DNA from: an uncultured Bacteroidales bacterium
GTDB taxonomy: Bacteria; Bacteroidota; Bacteroidia; Bacteroidales; F082
Length of the DNA stretch: 29,742 nucleotides
Direction: 5' to 3'
Assembly: GCA_937926515.1 (NCBI GenBank)
Contig: CALAZZ010000157.1
Coordinates: 1-29,742, forward strand
This document shows, one piece after another, positions 23,490 to 29,742 of this stretch. The stretch's first letter is position 1. The number at the start of each line of letters is the position of its first letter. The notes beneath the pieces were generated by a model. The model ran no database searches. It saw nothing but the letters and a program-made list of their open reading frames with translations, and was not told where the DNA came from. Made by a program: the position numbers and the translations under genes.

Positions 23490-25124
23490 ATGCTAAAAAG
23501 GTACAGGTTGCATCTCGCCTTGGTTATAATTTTGTTTCTTGTATTTCTGCTACACTTTGCCGTTAATGTTTGGATAAGAAACACTATTATTAAAACCATA
23601 AATACAAGCTATATTGGACATCATCATATTTCAATTGAAAAAACGCAATTGCGGTTTCTCCCTTTATCCCTCATAGCAGTTGGCGTACGAATTTCACACG
23701 ATAAGGATAGCGCAAATATTGAAAAAACACCCAATAACTCCTCACTTCTTATCGAAGCAGAATTTAAAAAGATTGATATCAGCGGATTGAAACTGATCAG
23801 GTTGTTGCAAAAGCATGCTGTTAGCTTGGGACATATTCATCTTCAGGATGGTACGATTAGGATACAGCCAGGTAGTCATGATCTCAAACAGATTATTAAT
23901 TCCAGTATTACTGAACGATCCGAGATAGATATTCCAATAAATCTGGAACGGTTTCATCTTGAAAATATTGGATTCGAATGGGTTGAGAATGATGATAAAG
24001 ATATACTTAAGGGGCACATTGCAAAATTGACGTTGTTTGAGCTGCGTACAAATCTGGGCCTACCCGGTTCCCTTCATTATGGTAATGCGGATTTTGAGCT
24101 GGATGACATAGAGTTTAATGAACCCTCCGGAAACTATCTGTATAAAACGGGCCAAATTGAATTTATAAAGAATGATAAAGAGTTAATAATAAAGAATATA
24201 ACTATTGACCCGCAGAAAGGATTACATCAATTGGCCGCTGTGTTTCCGGTTCAGAAAGACGCTTTTAAACTAAGTATAGGTGAAATTGGGATTACCGGAT
24301 TTGAATTGGACAACTTGATGTATCAGCAAAGGATTTGCATTCAGAGCATACGGATTAACAGCATGCAATTATCCGTATTCAAGGATAAACGACTTTTGCC
24401 TGATCTACTTAAACGCCCCCCAATGCCTCAGTCAGCCCTGCGTGATTTAGCCCATGATATCACCCTTGATACGCTCCAAATCAATGATTCATACATATGG
24501 TATGGCGAAGGTCACGAGAATGAAGATGCCAGGATTAACCTGAATGACTTCAATGCCCGGATTACGGGAATAACCAATAATGAGGCGAGTATACTGAAGG
24601 GATGCATGATAGAAGCGACCATTGAAGCAAGTTTGATGGGGCGGTCAAAATTGAAAACGGATTTTATACTTCCGCTCAACACTGCTAATGATACGTTTTA
24701 TTTTACGGGTAGTATGAACGCTATGACCGCTGGTGCATTCAACCTGATGACACTGCCTGCTGCCGGTGTTGAATTCACGGATGGGCGAATTGAACACATC
24801 CGCTTTAGTGGAGGAGGCAACAGCAACTTCTCAGAGGGCATTTTTGAGATGCGTTACAATAATCTGGAAGTGAAAGTGAACAATAAAAAGGCAGAAAAAA
24901 ATAAGTTTCTTAGCTGGATAATTAATATTGCCATTAAAAGGAATAATCCTTTCGAAGGTCGAGGATCACGTATTGTTGATATGTATCATGAACGCGACCT
25001 GAACAAAGGGTTTATTAATAATTTTTGGAAAACAATTCAAAATGGAATCATGCATACTGTGGCTCCTGCACAAAAAAGGCATTTGATCCATTCAAAAAGA
25101 AAAAAGCATAAGCAAAGCGGTTGA
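23490..25124 (+). CDS. membrane-anchored AsmA/DUF748-like protein
   Basis: 544 aa. One N-terminal transmembrane segment (about 9-28) is followed by a long beta-rich periplasmic region with AsmA-like strand repeats (RFHLENIGFEWVEND, FNARITGITNNEASILKG) and a final conserved part with EGIFEMRYNNLEVKV, then a strongly basic tail (HSKRKKHKQ). AsmA-family proteins connect the membranes and are implicated in lipid transport. The assignment is from overall layout only. It sits alone between two promoter-bearing gaps; TATTTTTA near 23459 is a weak -7-like match. Confidence 0.55.
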   Translation: MLKRYRLHLALVIILFLVFLLHFAVNVWIRNTIIKTINTSYIGHHHISIEKTQLRFLPLSLIAVGVRISHDKDSANIEKTPNNSSLLIEAEFKKIDISGLKLIRLLQKHAVSLGHIHLQDGTIRIQPGSHDLKQIINSSITERSEIDIPINLERFHLENIGFEWVENDDKDILKGHIAKLTLFELRTNLGLPGSLHYGNADFELDDIEFNEPSGNYLYKTGQIEFIKNDKELIIKNITIDPQKGLHQLAAVFPVQKDAFKLSIGEIGITGFELDNLMYQQRICIQSIRINSMQLSVFKDKRLLPDLLKRPPMPQSALRDLAHDITLDTLQINDSYIWYGEGHENEDARINLNDFNARITGITNNEASILKGCMIEATIEASLMGRSKLKTDFILPLNTANDTFYFTGSMNAMTAGAFNLMTLPAAGVEFTDGRIEHIRFSGGGNSNFSEGIFEMRYNNLEVKVNNKKAEKNKFLSWIINIAIKRNNPFEGRGSRIVDMYHERDLNKGFINNFWKTIQNGIMHTVAPAQKRHLIHSKRKKHKQSG

Positions 25125-25271
25125 TTACCATGATGCAGAATCCTTCTGATAATTCGTAACTCTGGCTTCGTCTCAGGAAAATTGTATTTCGTTGTTTTTT
25201 AGTATTAGTTTGGAATATTCTAATCTGTTAAATTTTTCACAATAATTTATCTCCTTTCGGCCAAATTGTAG

Positions 25272-25279
25272 TATTTTTG
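25272..25279 (+). promoter_or_regulatory. -7 box of mutA-mutB
   Basis: TATTTTTG is an exact TAnnTTTG match, about 53 nt upstream of the mutA start. No cobalamin-riboswitch-like structure is seen in the short leader. Confidence 0.6.
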
Positions 25280-25332
25280 CAGTATGTGTCAGCTAAAAGA
25301 CTGATAGACAAAATAGTTACAATTCATTTAAT

Positions 25333-27213
25333 ATGAGTAAAGATAAGATAAGATTATTTGCTGATTTTCCGGCAGTTTCAACCGCACAGTGGGAAAACCG
25401 GATACTTAAAGACCTGAAGGGTGCTGATTATGAAAAGAAGCTGGTTTGGCGTACAAACGAAGGTCTAAATATAAGACCCTATTTTAGGGAAGAAGATCTT
25501 GAAAAGATTGATTGGCTAAAAGTTTTTCCGGGTCATTTTCCTTTTGTCAGAGGGAACAATCCTACGGGTAATGAATGGCTAATCAGGCAAAATATTAAAG
25601 TTAAGAATATTAAGGAAGCCAACGAAAAAGCATTGGACATTCTAATGAAAGGTGTTGATTCGCTGGGCTTTGAGCTTGATCCTGATAAAAATTATAGCCT
25701 TGAGGAGTTAGAGAATTTGTTGAAGAATATCAGGGCGGATATTGTAGAGCTCAATTTTATCGAAAATAAGCAATGCCTTGAACTTGTTCAGATGATAGAG
25801 GAGTTGGTGCTAAAATATAACCGAGATTTCGATAAGATCAAGGCCTCGGTCGATTATGACCCTATAGCGTGCTTTGCTCGAAAAGGAAATTGGGACAAGA
25901 GCGAGGAAGAAGCTTTCAATATGGCCCATTCAATGATCAAGGCAGCTGCAAAAATGCCTCACTTAAGGACTATAGGAGTGAATGGAAATATTTTCACCAA
26001 TTCAGGAGCTACGATAGTTCAGGAAATGGCCTGTACGCTTTCCATGGGCAGTGAATATTTAAAACAACTCACCAACAGGGGTCTACTCATTGGTGAAGTC
26101 GCACCACGGCTAAAGTTCAATCTGGCCATAGGCTCTAACTATTTCATGGAAATAGCTAAACTTCGCGCATACAGGCTATTATGGGCAAAAATTGTAAATG
26201 CCTACGGTTTATTCGATGCCATGAACGGCCGGATGTTTATCCATGCCACAAATGCAAGCTGGAACTTAAGCCTTTACGATCCTTATGTAAATATGTTGAG
26301 AACGACCACGAGCACCATGTCAGCAGTGATTGGCGGTGTGGATTCATTTACCTCTTTGCCTTTTAATGCTATTTTTGAGGAGCCTACACCCTTTTCAGAA
26401 CGCATTGCACGAAACCAACAACTGGTGATCAAGGAAGAATCATATTTCGATAAGGTTGCCGACCCAGCTGGCGGTTCGTATTATATTGAAAAGCTTACCG
26501 AATCACTTCTTACAGCGGCATGGAATCTGTTTCTTGAGCTGGATGATGATGGAGGATTTATTGCCGGCCTTAAAAAAGGAAAGATACAGCAGATGATTGA
26601 TGAAAGCGCTGCTAAGCGTGATATGAACATCGCTACCAGGAAGGAGATTTTACTGGGTATTAATCAGTTTCCGAATGCCGATGAGATCATCAAAAATGAT
26701 CGAAGTGTTCATTTGTTTGAAGCTGATGATCAAACAGCTGAGAATGCACATATAGAAACCATTAAGACTTATCGTGGAGCACAACCTTTTGAGTTGATGC
26801 GCTACAAAACCGACATTCACAGCCGAAATAAAAAAAGACCTGTGGTATGGATGTTTACTTTTGGTAATCCTGCCATGCGAAGTGCAAGAGCTGGATTTGC
26901 AACAAACTTTTTTGCTTGTGCCGGTTTCGAAATTGTAAATAATTCTGGTTTTGAGAATATTGTGCTGGGTGTAGAGGCCTGTCGTAAAAGCAATGCTGAT
27001 ATAGTGGTAATATGCAGTTCAGATGAAGAGTATAAGGATAATGCATTGCATATCTATGAAGCCCTTAAGGATGATTATATCGTTGTCCTTGCCGGCAATC
27101 CTTCAGATATGGTCGAAGAGTTGCAATCTGCCGGAATGAATCATTTCATTCATATGCGTTCAAACGTACTTGCGTCACTTCAGGAATTTCAAAAGCTCCT
27201 GGGGATCGTTTAA
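25333..27213 (+). CDS. mutA: methylmalonyl-CoA mutase small subunit
   Basis: 626 aa, the non-catalytic partner of the heterodimeric mutase. The TIM-barrel region shows RPYFREEDLEKIDWL and AGGSYYIEKLTESL, family-typical. The C-terminal domain (about 495-626) has the cobalamin-domain fold but no DxHxxG motif, as usual for the small subunit. Its role is to stabilise MutB in converting (R)-methylmalonyl-CoA and succinyl-CoA, linking the TCA cycle with propionate. mutB follows after 93 nt. Confidence 0.95.
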   Translation: MSKDKIRLFADFPAVSTAQWENRILKDLKGADYEKKLVWRTNEGLNIRPYFREEDLEKIDWLKVFPGHFPFVRGNNPTGNEWLIRQNIKVKNIKEANEKALDILMKGVDSLGFELDPDKNYSLEELENLLKNIRADIVELNFIENKQCLELVQMIEELVLKYNRDFDKIKASVDYDPIACFARKGNWDKSEEEAFNMAHSMIKAAAKMPHLRTIGVNGNIFTNSGATIVQEMACTLSMGSEYLKQLTNRGLLIGEVAPRLKFNLAIGSNYFMEIAKLRAYRLLWAKIVNAYGLFDAMNGRMFIHATNASWNLSLYDPYVNMLRTTTSTMSAVIGGVDSFTSLPFNAIFEEPTPFSERIARNQQLVIKEESYFDKVADPAGGSYYIEKLTESLLTAAWNLFLELDDDGGFIAGLKKGKIQQMIDESAAKRDMNIATRKEILLGINQFPNADEIIKNDRSVHLFEADDQTAENAHIETIKTYRGAQPFELMRYKTDIHSRNKKRPVVWMFTFGNPAMRSARAGFATNFFACAGFEIVNNSGFENIVLGVEACRKSNADIVVICSSDEEYKDNALHIYEALKDDYIVVLAGNPSDMVEELQSAGMNHFIHMRSNVLASLQEFQKLLGIV

Positions 27214-27306
27214 TTTATAGAATCAATGAAACAGCTGCTGGACAAAATCATTTTTTCGACACTCAAGCTAAATAAGCCAACAAGATAAAATATAAACAGG
27301 ATAGTA

Positions 27307-29460
27307 ATGAAACCTAACTTTAGAAATATCAATATACACAACGCTCCAGACCCTGGGATGAATCCTGCTGAATGGGAAGAGCAGCTTGGAATCAGGACAG
27401 ATTGGGAAACTCCTGAACAGATCAAGGTGAAGCCAGTATATACAGCTGCCGATCTTGAAAATTTGGAGCACCTGACTTATGCAGCAGGCATACCTCCTTT
27501 TTTGCAAGGCCCTTATTCCACCATGTACATAACGAGACCCTGGACAATAAGACAATATGCGGGGTTTTCAACTGCTGAAGACTCAAATGCATTTTATCGA
27601 CGCAACCTGGCTGCAGGACAAAAAGGTCTTTCAGTTGCTTTCGACCTGGCCACGCATCGTGGATATGACTCCGATCATGAACGTGTTGTTGGTGATGTGG
27701 GTAAGGCAGGTGTAGCCATTGACTCCATCCTGGATATGAAAATTCTTTTTGACCAGATTCCTTTAAATAAAATGTCGGTGTCAATGACCATGAACGGTGC
27801 AGTGCTTCCGATAATGGCTTTTTATATTGTAACCGCACTTGAGCAGGGCGCAAAGCTGGAAGAACTTGCAGGAACCATTCAAAATGACATTCTGAAGGAG
27901 TTTATGGTACGAAACACCTATATCTATCCACCGGAAGCTTCTATGCGCATCATTGCGGACATATTTAAATATACATCCAGTAATATGCCAAAGTTCAATT
28001 CAATTTCAATTTCAGGGTATCATATGCAGGAAGCCGGGGCCACGGCTGATATAGAGTTGGCTTATACCCTGGCTGACGGACTGGATTATATTCGTACCGG
28101 CATTAAGGCAGGCCTGGATATTGATGCATTTGCTCCCCGATTGTCTTTTTTCTGGGCACTGGGAATGAATCACTTTATGGAGATCGCAAAACTTCGTGCT
28201 GCCCGTATGCTTTGGGCAAGGATTGTTAAGCAATTTAATCCAAAAAATGAGAAGTCAATGGCTTTGCGTGCACATACACAAACCTCCGGATGGAGCCTCA
28301 CGGAGCAGGACCCATTCAATAATGTGGCACGTACCTGTATTGAAGCCCTAGGTGCAGCTTTGGGCGGCACCCAATCATTGCATACAAATGCGCTGGACGA
28401 AGCCATTGCTTTACCCACCGATTTTTCAGCTCGTATTGCCCGAAATACCCAGATCTATTTGCAGGAAGAAACAAATATATGTCGCTCAGTTGATCCATGG
28501 GCAGGGTCATACTACGTGGAAAAGCTTACACAAGAGATTGCTGATAAAGCCTGGGAGCATATTCAGGAGATTGAAGCAATGGGTGGCATGTCGAAGGCGA
28601 TCGAAACAGGTTTGCCTAAAATGCGTATTGAAGAAGCTGCAGCACGTAAGCAAGCGCGTATCGACTCCAACAAAGACATCATCGTAGGCATCAATAAATA
28701 CCGGCTGGAAAAGGAAGACCCTATCGAAATTCTTGATATTGACAACACTGCAGTACGTCAGGCACAGATTAAACGGCTTGAAAAACTGCGTGCCGAACGT
28801 AATGAAGCAGAGGTGAAAGCTGCCTTGGACAAAATCACAGAATCATGTGAGACAGGCAAAGGTAATTTACTGGAACTGGCTGTAGACGCAGCCCGAAAAA
28901 GGGCTTCACTTGGTGAGATTTCCATGGCTTGTGAGCATGTATTTGGCAGGTACAAGGCTGTGATACGTTCGATTTCGGGTGTTTATTCTGCAGAAAGCAA
29001 AAACGATCTTGCTTTTTCAAAGGCAGTCTCGATGGCAGAAGAATTTGCCAAACTTGAAGGCAGGAGGCCTCGCATTATGATTGCTAAAATGGGACAGGAC
29101 GGACATGATCGTGGAGCCAAAGTTGTTGCCACCGGATATGCTGATATTGGTTTTGATGTTGACATTGGTCCATTGTTTCAGACTCCTGCTGAGGCTGCAC
29201 GACAAGCCGCTGAGAATGATGTACATATTTTGGGAGTATCTAGCCTGGCTGCTGGTCACAAAACGCTTGTCCCCCAGGTAATTGAAGAACTAAGAAAACT
29301 GGGTCGTGAAGACATCATGGTCATTGTAGGAGGTGTTATCCCAACGCAGGATTATCAATACCTCTATGATGCCGGTGCAGTGGCTATCTTTGGCCCTGGA
29401 ACAGTTATTCCTGCAGCCGCAGCAAAACTACTCGGGATTTTGATTGATATGCGCCGCTAG
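27307..29460 (+). CDS. mutB: methylmalonyl-CoA mutase large (catalytic) subunit
   Basis: 717 aa, the adenosylcobalamin-dependent isomerase. Catalytic and substrate residues match the Propionibacterium enzyme with a constant offset of five: Tyr84 (QYAGFSTAE), Arg202 (VRNTYIYP) and His239 (SGYHMQEAG). The C-terminal cobalamin domain (about 585-717) carries Asp598-Gly-His600-Asp-Arg-Gly603, the DxHxxG motif whose His replaces the dimethylbenzimidazole ligand. The full-length sequence has no defect. It is cotranscribed with mutA. The GTPase chaperone MeaB is not within the window and may lie downstream or elsewhere. Confidence 0.98.
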   Translation: MKPNFRNINIHNAPDPGMNPAEWEEQLGIRTDWETPEQIKVKPVYTAADLENLEHLTYAAGIPPFLQGPYSTMYITRPWTIRQYAGFSTAEDSNAFYRRNLAAGQKGLSVAFDLATHRGYDSDHERVVGDVGKAGVAIDSILDMKILFDQIPLNKMSVSMTMNGAVLPIMAFYIVTALEQGAKLEELAGTIQNDILKEFMVRNTYIYPPEASMRIIADIFKYTSSNMPKFNSISISGYHMQEAGATADIELAYTLADGLDYIRTGIKAGLDIDAFAPRLSFFWALGMNHFMEIAKLRAARMLWARIVKQFNPKNEKSMALRAHTQTSGWSLTEQDPFNNVARTCIEALGAALGGTQSLHTNALDEAIALPTDFSARIARNTQIYLQEETNICRSVDPWAGSYYVEKLTQEIADKAWEHIQEIEAMGGMSKAIETGLPKMRIEEAAARKQARIDSNKDIIVGINKYRLEKEDPIEILDIDNTAVRQAQIKRLEKLRAERNEAEVKAALDKITESCETGKGNLLELAVDAARKRASLGEISMACEHVFGRYKAVIRSISGVYSAESKNDLAFSKAVSMAEEFAKLEGRRPRIMIAKMGQDGHDRGAKVVATGYADIGFDVDIGPLFQTPAEAARQAAENDVHILGVSSLAAGHKTLVPQVIEELRKLGREDIMVIVGGVIPTQDYQYLYDAGAVAIFGPGTVIPAAAAKLLGILIDMRR

Positions 29461-29742
29461 GGAATTCTTAGTCAACAATTTCACACTAAATGAAGCCTAA
29501 ATTTAAGTTCTTATAAAATTATCACAATATCCAACGAGGCGTTATAAGAGCTAAAGAAATGGTAAATTGCAATCTTCTGAACTATTCAACTAAAATCAGA
29601 TTGATTATCATAAACTGAAATATTTTACGTTTCGATAGGTGGAATACCAATCAGGGCAATGAGGAAGATTCTAATTTTTGATTATTTATAATACTCCTCA
29701 AGGGTGAAAACTCAAATATTAAACAACCTGGATAATCCGGGC
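29461..29742. other. AT-rich intergenic end of the window
   Basis: I see no gene, hairpin terminator or repeat that I can support in these 282 bases. A weak -7-like AATTTTTG (near 29672) might belong to a gene beyond the edge. Confidence 0.5.

Noticed and set aside
25280..25332. Cobalamin riboswitch before mutA
   Set aside because: The leader is too short and lacks any B12-box-like sequence or multi-stem fold.
27226..27288. 20-codon ORF between mutA and mutB (MKQLLDKIIF...)
   Set aside because: Too short, with no ribosome-binding site or recognisable sequence; likely leader of mutB.
27422..27853. 143-codon minus-strand frame inside mutB
   Set aside because: Antisense shadow of mutB; no family-like features.

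Overview
This 29.7-kb window is ordinary chromosome of a Bacteroidota bacterium (Bacteroidia-like). Signs of this are the type IX secretion C-terminal domain on a secreted enzyme, RprXY-like and LytTR-type two-component pairs, the Bacteroidota-type EF-G paralog, methylmalonyl-CoA mutase mutA/mutB, GIN/DUF4097/LiaF envelope proteins, scarce Shine-Dalgarno sequences, and many -7 boxes fitting the Bacteroidota consensus TAnnTTTG. Base composition is moderately AT-rich and even; I see no prophage, insertion sequence, CRISPR array or foreign island.

Layout. 1-216: a decayed tRNA-Asn-like repeat, an intact tRNA-Asn(GTT) and its terminator. 238-3616: a PfkB-family (adenosine-kinase-like) kinase and an EF-G2-type factor whose GTPase motifs are altered. 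3615-4673 (-): mnmA. 4674-5092: a gap with a candidate structured RNA. 5093-7351: acpP-fabF-rnc, fatty acid synthesis plus RNase III. 7353-7688 (-): a [2Fe-2S] ferredoxin. 7869-10486: a LiaF-like membrane protein with a LytS-type kinase and LytTR regulator. 10594-12309: a DUF302 protein and a serine-hydrolase lipoprotein. 12390-13475 (-): a methyltransferase. 13608-15754 (-): rprY-rprX. 15755-16160: a regulatory gap. 16161-18197 (-): a secreted peptidylarginine deiminase very like Porphyromonas PPAD. 18300-19063: tatA and a DUF1648 protein. 19114-23313: an ECF sigma factor, probable anti-sigma factor, two beta-solenoid proteins and two outer-membrane proteins. 23490-25124: an AsmA-like anchored protein. 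25333-29460: mutA-mutB. 29461-29742: no gene seen.

The most interesting stretch is the gap beside rprX (15755-16000). It holds a run of 10-bp-spaced TTAACA boxes, the arrangement that OmpR/PhoB-family regulators bind, next to a consensus -7 box. About 135 nt downstream of that box is a strong intrinsic terminator, with a 13-bp hairpin in between and no ORF. I read this as a small regulatory RNA controlled by the adjacent RprXY-like pair (inference). A second structured element with a terminator-like end sits upstream of acpP (about 4897-5022).

How the genes work together: mutA/mutB interconvert methylmalonyl-CoA and succinyl-CoA (propionate metabolism). acpP/fabF supply fatty acids. Three regulatory systems (LiaF-LytS-LytTR, RprXY and the ECF sigma operon) appear devoted to sensing and remodelling the envelope. 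The PPAD-like enzyme is predicted to be exported by T9SS to modify C-terminal arginines on peptides.
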